Notes under the pieces: model-generated
What the model was told of the DNA's origin: nothing
Seen by the model: the letters and a program-made list of their open reading frames with translations, nothing else
Databases searched by the model: none
From: Streptomyces sp. MMG1121
GTDB taxonomy: Bacteria > Actinomycetota > Actinomycetes > Streptomycetales > Streptomycetaceae
Length of the DNA stretch: 64,000 bases
Assembly (NCBI RefSeq): GCF_001280015.1
Contig: NZ_LGDV01000201.1
Coordinates: 124,001-188,000 of the forward strand
Direction of reading: 5' to 3'
Program-made: the position numbers and the translations under genes
Shown: piece after piece, positions 1 through 8,323 of the stretch
How positions within the stretch are numbered: position 1 is the stretch's first letter
Layout of the letters: each line of letters starts with the position of its first letter

Positions 1-528
1 TGCGACATGCCGGTGGAGTCGGGTCCGACGCTGTATCTGCCGTACTCGCAGCTGTACGAGCCCGGCTATCTGGCCTGGCGACTTCCGCGGTTCCAGGCGT
101 ACTTCGAGGCACGCCACGTCCAACTCCCGCTCGTCAAGGGCGATGCCGTCTTCTTCAACCCCGCGCTCTTCCACGCCGCCGGCGGCAACAGGACCGCCGG
201 CGTGCGGCGCACCGCCAATCTGCTCCAGGTCTCGTCGGCGTTCGGGCGCGCGATGGAGACGGTGGACCGGGAGGCGGTGGCGAACGCGGTGTTCCCGGTG
301 CTGCTGCGGCGCGCGGCCGCCGGTGCCGACGCGGCATGGCTGGAGAACGTGATCGCGGCGAGCGCCGAGGGCTACCCCTTCCCGACCAACCTCGACAGCG
401 ACCCGCCGGTGGACGGTCTGGCCCCGCCGGCGCAGGCGGACCTGGTGCGCCGGGCGGTGCGCGAGGGATGGGATCCGGGACTGCTGCGGACGCGGCTGCG
501 GGCGGGCGCCGAGCGGCGCGAGAGCTGA
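1..528 (+). CDS. Phytanoyl-CoA dioxygenase family protein, C-terminal part
   Basis: The reading frame is open from the first base, so the start lies outside the window. About 176 residues remain. The sequence GPTLYLPYSQ, followed by FFNPALFHAAGGNRT and then RRTANLLQVS, matches the end of the double-stranded beta-helix of Fe(II)/2-oxoglutarate dioxygenases of the PhyH family. The His of FHAAG would be the distal iron ligand and the downstream Arg pair would hold 2-oxoglutarate. The first His-x-Asp of the metal triad must lie upstream. An SDR and a Gfo/Idh/MocA dehydrogenase follow on the same strand 14 and 38 bases apart, which suggests one catabolic operon for a sugar or cyclitol. The substrate is unknown. 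Confidence 0.8.
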   Translation, partial: CDMPVESGPTLYLPYSQLYEPGYLAWRLPRFQAYFEARHVQLPLVKGDAVFFNPALFHAAGGNRTAGVRRTANLLQVSSAFGRAMETVDREAVANAVFPVLLRRAAAGADAAWLENVIAASAEGYPFPTNLDSDPPVDGLAPPAQADLVRRAVREGWDPGLLRTRLRAGAERRES

Positions 529-542
529 GAGGACGGACACTC

Positions 543-1319
543 ATGGGACTTCTCGACGGCAAGGTGCTGCTCGTCAACGGCGGCAGCCAGGGCGTGGGGG
601 CCGCGATCGCGCGGGCCGCCGTCCGCGAGGGCGCCGTCGTGACGGTCACGGGCCGGCGCAGCGAACCGGGTGAGGCGCTGGTGGCCGGGCTGGCGGCGGC
701 CGGGGGCAAGGCGATGTTCGTGCGCGCCGACCTCTCGGACGCCGAGCAGGCTAGGGCCGCGGTCGCCGAGGTGGTGGCCGCCCACGGCCGGATCGACTGC
801 CTGGTGAACTCGGCGGGCCTCACGTCCCGGGGCACGCTCCTGGACACCACGCCCGAGCTGTTCGACCAGCACATCGCGATCAATCTCAAGGGTCCCTTCT
901 TCGCGATGCAGGCGGCGGTCGCCGACATGGTGGCCCGCGAGGCGCCCGGCACGATCGTCAACATCATCACCTCGTCGGCCCACGGCGGGCAGCCGTTCCT
1001 GGCGCCGTACGTCGCCGCGAAGGCGGGCCTGGTGGGCCTGACCCGGAACGCGGCGCACGCCCACCGCTGGGACCGGATCCGGATCAACGGCCTGAACATC
1101 GGCTGGACGGCGACGGAGGGCGAGGACGCCACCCAGCGCGCCTTCCACGGCGCCGGCGACGACTGGCGGGAGCAGGCCGCGGCGCGGCTGCCGATGGGCA
1201 GGCTCGGCCGGCCGGACGAAATCGCGGACTTCGTGGTCTTCCTGCTGTCCGATCGTTCGGGCGTGGTCACGGGCTCGGTGATCGACTGGGACCAGAACGT
1301 GCTCGGCGGCCTCGACTAG
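543..1319 (+). CDS. SDR family NAD(P)-dependent oxidoreductase
   Basis: 258-residue classical short-chain dehydrogenase. The cofactor motif near residue 12 reads GGSQGVG, and NSAG lies near residue 88. The catalytic Ser-Tyr-Lys set is visible as TSSAHGG followed by YVAAK. The ATG at 543 gives the normal family length, and the frame continues upstream only as shadow sequence. AGAGGA about 10 bases upstream is the ribosome-binding site. The gene sits 14 bases after the dioxygenase and 38 before the Gfo/Idh/MocA gene, so it is probably co-transcribed and oxidises or reduces an intermediate of the same pathway. The substrate cannot be read from sequence. Confidence 0.9.
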   Translation: MGLLDGKVLLVNGGSQGVGAAIARAAVREGAVVTVTGRRSEPGEALVAGLAAAGGKAMFVRADLSDAEQARAAVAEVVAAHGRIDCLVNSAGLTSRGTLLDTTPELFDQHIAINLKGPFFAMQAAVADMVAREAPGTIVNIITSSAHGGQPFLAPYVAAKAGLVGLTRNAAHAHRWDRIRINGLNIGWTATEGEDATQRAFHGAGDDWREQAAARLPMGRLGRPDEIADFVVFLLSDRSGVVTGSVIDWDQNVLGGLD

Positions 1320-1357
1320 AACCCTTCGCACCGACACCCCTAGGAGCAGCACCCCTC

Positions 1358-2362
1358 ATGCGTATCGGAATCCTCGGCCTCGGCCGCATCGGCGCGTTCC
1401 ACGCCGAGACCCTCTCCGGCCTCGACGCCGTCGAGTCGCTCGTCGTCACCGACCCGTTCGCGGAGGCGGCCAAGGCCGCCGCCGAGCGGTTCGGCGCCGA
1501 GGTCGTGGACTCGCCTCAGGCACTGCTGGCCGCCGGCGTGGACGGCATCGTGGTGGCAGCCGCCACCGACGCCCACCCCGCCCTGATCCTGGCCGGCGTC
1601 GAGGCCGGCATCCCGGTCTTCTGCGAGAAGCCCGTCGCCAGGACGATGAGCGAGGGCGTCGAGGTGCTCAAGGCCGTCCAGGACAGCGGCGTGCCGATCC
1701 AGATCGGCTACAACCGGCGCTTCGACGCGGGCTTCGCCGCCGCCCGAGCCGCGGTGCGCGCCGGTGAGCTGGGCAAGTTGCACACGGTGCGCTCCACGAC
1801 CCTGGACCCGGCGCCGCCGCCGGCCGCCTACATCGCCGCGTCGGGCGGCATCTTCCGCGACTGCTCCGTGCACGACTTCGACATCATCCGCTGGGTGACG
1901 GGCCGTGAGGTCACCGAGGTGTACGCGGTCGGCGGCAACCGGGGCGCCGACTACATCGCGGCGGCGGGCGACGCCGACACCACCGGAGCGATCCTCACCC
2001 TGGACGACGGCACGATCGCGGTGGTCTCCAACTCCCGTCACAACGCCCGGGGTCACGACGTCCGCATGGAGCTGCACGGCTTCGCCGACTCCATCGCCGT
2101 GGGCCTGGAGGACAAGCTCCCGCTGCGCTCGGTCGAACCCGGCGTGACCTTCCCGGCCGGCACCCCGCACGACTTCTTCATGGACCGCTTCACCGACGCC
2201 TACCGCGCCGAACTCAGCGCGTTCACCGAGGTCGTGTCCGGCACCCGTCCGTCCCCGTGCACCATCGAGGACGCCCTGGAGGCGGGCTGGATCGCCGAGG
2301 CCTGCACCCTGTCCCTGCGCGAGCACCGCCCGGTGACGATCGCGGAGGTCCGCGAGGCCTGA
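1358..2362 (+). CDS. Gfo/Idh/MocA family oxidoreductase (inositol 2-dehydrogenase-like)
   Basis: 334 residues. The N-terminal Rossmann motif GLGRIG starts near residue 7. The family's EKP motif appears as CEKPVARTMSEG near residue 90, and the catalytic His region reads CSVHDFDIIRW. Length and motifs fit IolG-like myo-inositol or scyllo-inositol dehydrogenases, which use NAD(P) to oxidise a ring hydroxyl. AGGAG lies about 12 bases before the ATG. An IolE-like isomerase and a ribose-type ABC importer on the opposite strand support a cyclitol or sugar substrate. The exact one is not decided, so I do not assign iolG. Confidence 0.88.
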   Translation: MRIGILGLGRIGAFHAETLSGLDAVESLVVTDPFAEAAKAAAERFGAEVVDSPQALLAAGVDGIVVAAATDAHPALILAGVEAGIPVFCEKPVARTMSEGVEVLKAVQDSGVPIQIGYNRRFDAGFAAARAAVRAGELGKLHTVRSTTLDPAPPPAAYIAASGGIFRDCSVHDFDIIRWVTGREVTEVYAVGGNRGADYIAAAGDADTTGAILTLDDGTIAVVSNSRHNARGHDVRMELHGFADSIAVGLEDKLPLRSVEPGVTFPAGTPHDFFMDRFTDAYRAELSAFTEVVSGTRPSPCTIEDALEAGWIAEACTLSLREHRPVTIAEVREA

Positions 2363-2639
2363 CCTCCCCGGGGGTACGGCGGCCATCCGTCGTAACCCGC
2401 CGCACGCCGTCACGCGGGCCGGGCGCGCAGCCCGTCGGCGGACGGCTCCGGCATGCACGCCGGGGCGACGCGGGGCGTTCGTTGCCCGCACCGGCCGCCG
2501 GCTGTGAACGCTTCCTCGCCACCGGGGAGTTCCCGTGGAGGGCGGACATGCCCCAGGCGGTGCGGGACGGACCGGGCGGGCCGGGTACGGCGGGTGCCCA
2601 CGCGCCGCCCACCCGACGCGCTCGTCCGGCTCGTGGGCC

Positions 2640-2825
2640 CGGTTCGGCGACCCGGCTCCGCACGGGATCGTCCCCGTCCTCGGCCGTCGCGACCGGCACG
2701 GCACCGGGAAGGCCGAGCGGCTGCTCGACAGGCGCCCCCGACCCGCCGGGCAGACCGCGCTGGACTGCGCCGAGGGCCTGCTGGCCCACGGCGCCGTCCC
2801 TGTGCGTGCGGCTCAGAGGCAGTAA
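2640..2825 (+). pseudogene. Coding-like remnant, family not recognised
   Basis: The 450 bases after the Gfo/Idh/MocA gene hold no convincing intact gene. From about 2640 to the TAA at 2823-2825 one plus-strand frame has G or C at nearly every third position and reads as a plausible protein tail (ARFGDPAPHGIV, then TALDCAEGLLAHGAV). Upstream of 2640 this bias switches frame, as expected for a frameshifted or truncated gene. An ATG at 2535 in the same frame could make a 96-residue product, but its first third has poor codon bias. The end overlaps the next, convergent small gene by 13 bases. I do not recognise the family. Confidence 0.3.
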
Positions 2826-3007
2826 CGCACCAGCCACTCGTCCGCGCTGTACCGGTCGCGCGCCGGGTCCGGCAGGGTCGCCGGTTCGGTCTCCACCATG
2901 TCCTGCGGGCGTATCCGCTCGGGCAGTGTGCCGAACCGGTCGCGGCGTGCGGCCGCCGCGTCGGCCGTGTCCCGGGGCGTCTGCCGTGCTTCCGTACGGT
3001 GTGTCAT
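2813..3007 (-). CDS. Small conserved-looking hypothetical protein
   Basis: 64 residues, charged and without membrane segments. The tail reads DRYSADEWLVRYCL. The ATG at 3007 is preceded by GGGAGGA five bases upstream, a strong ribosome-binding site, and third positions are GC-rich. Both argue for a real small gene rather than a shadow. No domain is recognised and no function is proposed. It lies between the inositol-type cluster and the IolE-like isomerase, on the isomerase strand and 122 bases downstream of that gene's stop, so it could be the last gene of the ABC operon. Confidence 0.55.
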   Translation of the reverse strand: MTHRTEARQTPRDTADAAAARRDRFGTLPERIRPQDMVETEPATLPDPARDRYSADEWLVRYCL

Positions 3008-3129
3008 CGTGTCCTCCCGTCTGCGCGGGCGTCCCCCGTCACCTTCTCAACGCCCGCGTGCCCCCCGTTGGTTCCCGGCCACCCGCCGGCCGAATCCCAT
3101 GGGGTGACGTAGGAACGCCCACGGTCCCC

Positions 3130-4038
3130 TCAGGCTCCGCAGGAGCGCAGGAACCCGCGGGTGCGCACCGCGATCGGCAGCGGCCGGTCCGGCTCGCAGG
3201 GGTACATGTCCTGCTCGACGATCGCGAACAGGTCCACGCCCAGCCGCTGGGCCGCCTGCAGGACGGGCTCCAACTCCGGTACTCCGGAAGGGGGTTCGCA
3301 CATCACCCCCTGTGCCACGGCGGGCCCGAACGGGGTTCCCCCGGCCCGCACGGAGGCGAGGACCTCCGGGTCCACCTGCTTGAGGTGCAGATAGCCGATG
3401 CGTTCACCGTAGGTCTCGATCAGCTTGACACTGTCCCCGCCGCAGTACGCGTAGTGCCCGGTGTCCAGGCAGAGGTTGACCAGCTCGGTGTCGGTCGAGT
3501 CCAGGAAGCGTTCGACGTGGTCCTCGGTGTCGATGTGGGTGTCGGCGTGCGGGTGGACCACGATGTCCAGGCCGTACGTCTCCTTGACCTCGTGGCCGAG
3601 CCGCTCCATGCCCTTGGTGAGATGCGCCCACTGCTCGGCGGTCAGCTCCGGCGGCTCCAGGATCTCGGCGGTCTTGTCGTCCCGCCAGAAGGAGGGGATG
3701 ACCACCAGATGCCGGGCGCCCATGGCCTGGGTGAGCGCGGCGACCTGGCTGACGTGCGCCCAGGTCTGCGACCAGACGGCGGGGCCCCGGTGCATGCCGG
3801 TGAAGACCGTGCCCGCCGAGACCTTGAGGTTCCTCCGGGCGACCTCGTCCTTCAGCCGTGCCGGATCGGTGGGGAGGTAGCCGTAGGGGCCCAGTTCGAT
3901 CCACTCGTAGCCGGCCTCGGCGACCTCGTCCAGGAAGCGGTCCCAGGGGACCTGCCGGGGGTCGTCGGGGAACCAGACACCCCAGGAGTCGGGGGCCGAG
4001 CCGACCCGGATGCGGTCCAGCGGGGTGGGGTGCGCCAT
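3130..4038 (-). CDS. Sugar phosphate isomerase/epimerase (IolE-like TIM barrel)
   Basis: 302 residues of the xylose-isomerase-like AP-endonuclease-2 fold. Visible segments include GSAPDSWGVWFPDD near the N terminus, GYEWIELGPYG, VVHPHADTHIDT, and NLCLDTGHYAYCGGD, with metal-binding His, Asp and Glu residues in these blocks. IolE enzymes dehydrate 2-keto-myo-inositol, and relatives epimerise ketoses. The start at 4038 lies 2 bases after the stop of the ABC ATPase gene, with AAGGAA upstream inside that gene. The frame open further upstream is a shadow. The gene is the distal part of the importer operon, so its substrate is probably what the importer takes up. Confidence 0.88.
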   Translation of the reverse strand: MAHPTPLDRIRVGSAPDSWGVWFPDDPRQVPWDRFLDEVAEAGYEWIELGPYGYLPTDPARLKDEVARRNLKVSAGTVFTGMHRGPAVWSQTWAHVSQVAALTQAMGARHLVVIPSFWRDDKTAEILEPPELTAEQWAHLTKGMERLGHEVKETYGLDIVVHPHADTHIDTEDHVERFLDSTDTELVNLCLDTGHYAYCGGDSVKLIETYGERIGYLHLKQVDPEVLASVRAGGTPFGPAVAQGVMCEPPSGVPELEPVLQAAQRLGVDLFAIVEQDMYPCEPDRPLPIAVRTRGFLRSCGA

Positions 4039-4040
4039 GG

Positions 4041-4952
4041 TCAGGGGGTTCCTTCCGGAGTGGTCGCCACGGGTGCGGACAGGTCGCTCTCCTCGGGGAG
4101 TTCCTCGGTGTCGACGCCTCGCACCTGGGCCAGTTCGTGCTTGAGCGCGGCGAGTTCGGCGCCGCCGGCCATGTGGTTGGTCAGCTCCTCCAGCGTGATC
4201 TGCGCGCGCTCGGCGGACAGTTCGAGGGTGCCGAGGCGCAGGACGCTGAAGTGGTCGCCGACCATGTAGGCGTGGTGGGGGTTGTGGGTGATGAAGATGA
4301 CGCCGAGGCCGCGGTCGCGGGCGGCGGCGATGTACTTCAGCACCACGCCGGACTGCTTGACGCCGAGGGCGGCGGTGGGCTCGTCCAGGATGAGGACGCG
4401 GGCGCCGAAGTAGACGGCGCGGGCGATGGCCACGCACTGGCGCTGGCCGCCGGAGAGGGTGCCGATGGGCTGCTCCAGGTCGTCCAGGACGATGCCCATG
4501 TTGCGCAGTTCCTCGTCGGCGGTCTCCTTCATCCGGGCGATGTCCAGCCGGCGGACCGGCCAGGGGCCCTTGGTCATCTCGGAGCCGAGGAAGAAGTTGC
4601 GCCACACGGGCATCAGGGGGACGGTGGCCAGGTCCTGGTAGACGGTGGCGATCCCCTTGTCGAGGGCCTCGCGGGGCGTGGAGAAGCGCACCGGCCGCCC
4701 GTCGACGAGGAACTCGCCCTCGGTGTGCTGGTGCAGCCCCGAGATGATCTTGATGAGGGTGGACTTGCCGGCGCCGTTGTCGCCGAGCACGCAGGTCACC
4801 TGTCCGGCGTGCACCTTCAGGTCGACGCCGTGCAGCGCGCGGATGTTGCCGTAGGACTTGCCGGCGCCGCGCAGTTCGACCAGCGGGCCGTCCGATGCGG
4901 GCGGGGTGTCCTGGAGGACGGCGCCGTGCGTTCCGGTTCCGTTGTCAGTCAT
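4041..4952 (-). CDS. Sugar ABC transporter ATP-binding protein (single nucleotide-binding domain)
   Basis: 303 residues. Walker A reads GDNGAGKST, the signature is [15 protein letters not shown] and Walker B is [11 protein letters not shown]. Unlike RbsA or MglA, which carry two fused ATPase domains, this protein has one, as in FrcA-type ribose/fructose importers, so it should work as a homodimer. The last 60 residues are an acidic tail rich in Glu. The gene follows the permease with 3 bases between stop and start, and precedes the isomerase by 2. Confidence 0.93.
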   Translation of the reverse strand: MTDNGTGTHGAVLQDTPPASDGPLVELRGAGKSYGNIRALHGVDLKVHAGQVTCVLGDNGAGKSTLIKIISGLHQHTEGEFLVDGRPVRFSTPREALDKGIATVYQDLATVPLMPVWRNFFLGSEMTKGPWPVRRLDIARMKETADEELRNMGIVLDDLEQPIGTLSGGQRQCVAIARAVYFGARVLILDEPTAALGVKQSGVVLKYIAAARDRGLGVIFITHNPHHAYMVGDHFSVLRLGTLELSAERAQITLEELTNHMAGGAELAALKHELAQVRGVDTEELPEESDLSAPVATTPEGTP

Positions 4953-4955
4953 CGG

Positions 4956-6041
4956 TTACCTCCGGGTCGCCGTGCGCTGGACCCACAGATTGATCAGGAC
5001 GGCGCCGAGGAGCATCACGCCGAGGAAGGCCTTGAACCAGTCGGGGTTCCAGCCGGCGTAGACGATGCCCTGCTGCACCATGCCGAACATGAACGCGCCG
5101 AAGACCGGGCCGATCGCGGAGCCGTAGCCGCCGGTGAGCAGGCAGCCGCCGATGACGGCCGCGGCGATGTAGATCAGCTCCTGGCCGACGCCCTCGCCGG
5201 ACTGGACGGTGTTGAAGGAGAACAGCTGGTGCATGCCGATGAACCAGGCGCCGAAGCCGACCAGCATGAACAGCGTGATCTTGGTGAACTTCACGGGGAC
5301 ACCGACGGCGCGCGCGGACTCCTTGTTGCCGCCGACGGCGAAGATCCAGTTGCCGTACTTGGTGCGCAGCAGCACCCAGGTGGCCAGGGCCGCGAAGACC
5401 AGCCACCAGACCACGGTGATCTTCACCTGCACCCCGCCGACGTCGAAGGACGAGGCGAAGATCTTCTTCGCCTGGCTGAAGCCGTCCATGTCGCTGATGT
5501 CGTCGGTGGCGACGTTTCCGGTGACCAGCTTGGTCACGGCGAGGTTCACGCCTTGCAGGATCAGGAAGGTGCCGAGGGTGACCAGGAAGCTGGGCAGTCC
5601 CGTCTTGACCACCATCCAGCCGTTGAAGGCGCCGATCCCGAGGGAGACGGCGAGCCCGACGATCACGCCGGTCCACACGTTGAGGGTCAGCTGGTAGCTG
5701 AGCATGCTCGCGGTGAGCGCCGAGGAGATGACCGCGACGCCGGAGGACAGGTCGAACTCGCCGCCGATCATCAGCAGGGCCACCGGGAGGGCCATGATGC
5801 CGATGGTCGAGGACTGGTAGAGGATCGTGGCCATCGAGCTGCCCTGGCGGACCGCGGGCGCGGCGATCAGGAAGAAGACCAGTACGGCGGCGGCGCCGAG
5901 GAAGACGCCGACCTCGGGCCGGGCCAGCAGCCGCAGCGCCAGGGGGCGCCGGGCGGTGCGGCCGTCGGTCTGCTTGTGCCCGGGACCGGATGCCGGCGGT
6001 GTCGTCCCCACGGCCGGCTCGGCGTGCTGGGCCATGCTCAT
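4956..6041 (-). CDS. Sugar ABC transporter permease (RbsC/FrcB type)
   Basis: 361 residues, about ten hydrophobic segments, of the CUT2 (ribose/xylose/arabinose) permease family. Typical blocks are MIGGEFDLSSGV and GGNKESARAVGV. The ATG at 6041 overlaps the TGA of the upstream binding-protein gene (TGATG), a translational-coupling arrangement, so the longer open frame is ignored. A second ATG at 6035 is possible. It forms the membrane channel for the ATPase encoded next. Confidence 0.93.
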   Translation of the reverse strand: MSMAQHAEPAVGTTPPASGPGHKQTDGRTARRPLALRLLARPEVGVFLGAAAVLVFFLIAAPAVRQGSSMATILYQSSTIGIMALPVALLMIGGEFDLSSGVAVISSALTASMLSYQLTLNVWTGVIVGLAVSLGIGAFNGWMVVKTGLPSFLVTLGTFLILQGVNLAVTKLVTGNVATDDISDMDGFSQAKKIFASSFDVGGVQVKITVVWWLVFAALATWVLLRTKYGNWIFAVGGNKESARAVGVPVKFTKITLFMLVGFGAWFIGMHQLFSFNTVQSGEGVGQELIYIAAAVIGGCLLTGGYGSAIGPVFGAFMFGMVQQGIVYAGWNPDWFKAFLGVMLLGAVLINLWVQRTATRR

Positions 6042-7060
6042 CACCGGGTCCCCTTCGCGGCGTATTCGGCGACCTTGTCGACGTTGGACTTGTCGACGAA
6101 GGCCGGGCCGGTGAGCACCGGCTCCACCCCGCCGCCGCTGTAGTTGCCGTTGTTCTTGTAGAGCCACAGTCCGTCGACCGCCAGATAGCCCTGGAGGTAG
6201 GGCTGCTGGTCGACGGCGAACTCGATGCTGCCGTTCTGCACCCCCTTGACCAGGTCCCTGTTCAGGTCGAAGGTGGCCACCTTGGCCTTGCTGCCTGCGT
6301 CGCCCACCGACTGCACGGCGGTGAGGGCGAAGGGTGCGCCGAGGGTGACGACGGTGTCGACGGAGCTGTCCTGCTTCAGCTTCGCCGTGATCGTCGACCG
6401 GACGGACGGCATGTCGGTGCCGTTCACATACAGGGTCTCAGTGCTGCCCTTGAACGTCTTCTGCACACCGTCGCAGCGCTGGGTCAGCCCCACGTTGCCC
6501 TGCTCCTGGATCACGCACACGATCTTCTTGGCGCCGGTCGTGTTCAGCTTGTTGCCGAGCGCCTCGCCCGCCACGCTCTCGTCCTGCCCGAAGAACTCCA
6601 GCAGACCGAGCTTCTTCCAGTCGCTGAGTCCCGAGTTCAGGCCCACGACCGGGATGCCCGCCTGCTGTGCCTTGCCGATGACGTTCTTCATCGCGTCCGG
6701 CTTGGCCAGGGTGACGGCGATGCCGTCCACCTTCTGGTCGATCGCGTTCTGCACCAGGTTCGCCTGGTTGCCGGCGTTGGGGTCGGCGGAGTAGATCAGC
6801 TTGACGTTGTCCTTGGCCGCGGCGGCCTCGGCACCCTTGCGGACGGTGTCCCAGAAGGTGTCGCCGGGCGCCTGGTGCGTGACCAGTGCGACGGTCATGC
6901 GCGGGGTGTTGGCCTTGCCCACCGAAGCGTTCTGTGCGGCCTCCTCGGCCTTCTTGCCGCCGTGGGCGCTTGCGCAGCCGGCGAGGGTGAGGGCTGCCGC
7001 GGCGGCCAGCGCCACGGCGGGGGCCAGTCTGCGGGAGCGGGAGGGGGAAGAGCGGTCCAT
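6041..7060 (-). CDS. Sugar ABC transporter substrate-binding lipoprotein
   Basis: 339 residues. A basic N terminus, a hydrophobic stretch and the lipobox LAGC near residue 29 predict a lipid-anchored extracellular protein. The rest fits periplasmic-binding-protein family 1 (ribose/galactose type), with blocks such as VALVTHQAPGDTFWDTVRKG and GIPVVGLNSG. It is the first gene of a four-gene importer and isomerase operon and should decide which sugar is taken up. A candidate promoter with -35 TTGACA lies upstream, shared with the divergent GntR gene. Confidence 0.93.
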   Translation of the reverse strand: MDRSSPSRSRRLAPAVALAAAAALTLAGCASAHGGKKAEEAAQNASVGKANTPRMTVALVTHQAPGDTFWDTVRKGAEAAAAKDNVKLIYSADPNAGNQANLVQNAIDQKVDGIAVTLAKPDAMKNVIGKAQQAGIPVVGLNSGLSDWKKLGLLEFFGQDESVAGEALGNKLNTTGAKKIVCVIQEQGNVGLTQRCDGVQKTFKGSTETLYVNGTDMPSVRSTITAKLKQDSSVDTVVTLGAPFALTAVQSVGDAGSKAKVATFDLNRDLVKGVQNGSIEFAVDQQPYLQGYLAVDGLWLYKNNGNYSGGGVEPVLTGPAFVDKSNVDKVAEYAAKGTR

Positions 7061-7115
7061 CTTTCCTGCACCTCACTGTGCGACGGGGGAAAGCACGCTG
7101 TTGCGTTGGGACGCG

Positions 7116-7226
7116 ATCCAAGTCTCTGGCAGGCTCGCTGTCAATACTTTGTTAAGACATCATTTCACACGCAGGTCCGAATGTAAGTACAAATCATTGA
7201 CATCGGGACCTCCACGGGCCTACACC
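7116..7226. promoter_or_regulatory. Divergent promoter region, ABC operon and gntR
   Basis: Minus strand: TTGACA (complement of 7139-7144), a 17-base spacer and TTGGAT (complement of 7116-7121) face the importer operon. Plus strand: TTGACA at 7197-7202, 18 bases, then TACACC at 7221-7226, which puts the transcript start at or next to the gntR ATG at 7235, so that mRNA may be leaderless. An imperfect 21-base palindrome, TGTCAATAC-TTT-GTTAAGACA, at 7139-7159 covers the minus-strand -35 box and is a good candidate operator for the GntR protein. Confidence 0.5.
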
Positions 7227-7234
7227 TGACAGGC

Positions 7235-8026
7235 ATGAGCCCAGTACACCGCACACGGCAGCGAACGGCACCGGGTGATCGCGCGCTCGACCCGCTCACC
7301 TTCGCGCTGGACCGCACGAGTCCGGTGCCGCTGTACTACCAGCTCGCCCGGCAGCTGGAGGCCGCCATCGAGACGGGGGCGCTGGCCCCGGGCAATCTGC
7401 TGGGCAACGAGGTGGACCTGTCCGTACGGCTCGGCCTGTCCCGTCCCACCGTCCGCCAGGCGATCCAGTCCCTGGTCGACAAGGGCCTGCTGGTGCGCCG
7501 CCGCGGGGTGGGCACGCAGGTCGTCCACAGCCAGGTCAAGCGGCCCCTCGAACTCAGCAGCCTCTACGACGACCTGGAGTCGGCCGGACAGGGCCCGACC
7601 ACCCGGGTGCTGCGCAACGAACGGATCCCGGCGACCGCCGACGTCGCCGCGGCCCTCGGTCTCGCGGAGGGCACCGAGGTCACCGTGCTGGAGCGGCTGC
7701 GCTCGACCCACGGCCAGCCGGTGGCGTTCCTGTGCAACTACCTGCCGACCGCACTCCTCGAACTCCCCACGGAGCGACTGGAGTCGACGGGCCTGTACCG
7801 GATGATGCGGTCCGCCGGGATCGCCCTGCACAGCGCCCGCCAGTCCGTCGGCGCCCGCAGCGCGACCGCCGAGGAGGCCGCCCTGCTGGACGAGAAGGAG
7901 GGTGCGGCCCTGCTCACCATGCGGCGCACCGCCTACGACGACACGGGCCGGCCGGTGGAGTACGGCAGCCATGTCTACCGGGCGTCGCGCTACGCCTTCG
8001 ACTTCCAGCTGCTGGTCAGGTCCTGA
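7235..8026 (+). CDS. GntR family transcriptional regulator (HutC/UTRA subfamily)
   Basis: 263 residues. The winged helix-turn-helix covers about residues 30-95 (PLYYQLARQLEAAIETG, then LGLSRPTVRQAIQSLVDKG), followed by a UTRA ligand-binding domain to the C terminus (LERLRSTHGQPVAF, then YRASRYAFDFQLLV). HutC-type regulators sense a small metabolite, often a sugar or sugar phosphate, and usually repress. Because it is divergent from the importer operon with a palindrome between them, it most likely controls that operon and itself. No good ribosome-binding site precedes the ATG, in keeping with a leaderless transcript. Confidence 0.9.
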   Translation: MSPVHRTRQRTAPGDRALDPLTFALDRTSPVPLYYQLARQLEAAIETGALAPGNLLGNEVDLSVRLGLSRPTVRQAIQSLVDKGLLVRRRGVGTQVVHSQVKRPLELSSLYDDLESAGQGPTTRVLRNERIPATADVAAALGLAEGTEVTVLERLRSTHGQPVAFLCNYLPTALLELPTERLESTGLYRMMRSAGIALHSARQSVGARSATAEEAALLDEKEGAALLTMRRTAYDDTGRPVEYGSHVYRASRYAFDFQLLVRS

Positions 8027-8077
8027 AGACTCCTCGGTGCTGGTCAGGCCCGAAGCGGAATCACTCGTGTTCACACA

Positions 8078-8112
8078 GCCCGCGCGGCCGCGGTTGCCGC
8101 GCGGGCCGTTTT
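8078..8112 (+). terminator. Rho-independent terminator after gntR
   Basis: A perfect 11-base stem, GCCCGCGCGGC and its complement, with a 7-base loop, is followed by CGTTTT. It sits 51 bases after the gntR stop. It separates that transcript from the downstream importer operon. Confidence 0.8.
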
Positions 8113-8190
8113 GCCCGTACCGCGCCAACACCGCAGGTAACGATGACGATTACGTTTCGGGCAAGAGACTCCCCAGTGCGAGCCGACCTA

Positions 8191-8220
8191 TTGACGCATG
8201 AGCGGACATGGGGGTGTTAT
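8191..8220 (+). promoter_or_regulatory. Candidate promoter of the CUT1 importer operon
   Basis: TTGACG at 8191-8196 and TGTTAT at 8215-8220 are separated by 18 bases, about 100 bases before the first importer gene. Between them and the gene lie GGTTTC direct repeats and the dyad GGTT-TCGAC-AACC, which may bind a sugar-responsive repressor. No regulator gene for this operon is adjacent unless the upstream GntR protein also serves it. Confidence 0.4.
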
Positions 8221-8323
8221 GACGCCCACGATGTTCGGTCGAGTTGGTTTCTGAGCGGTTTCGACAACCTTTCGGTGATCAACTCACCCCCTTGACCGAG
8301 CCCTGTATTCCTCAGGAGCCGCC

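Noticed and set aside
2257-4269. Plus-strand open frame of 670 residues
   Set aside because: Runs through an intergenic region and antisense to the isomerase. Only its short stretch around 2640-2825, in another frame, looks coding.
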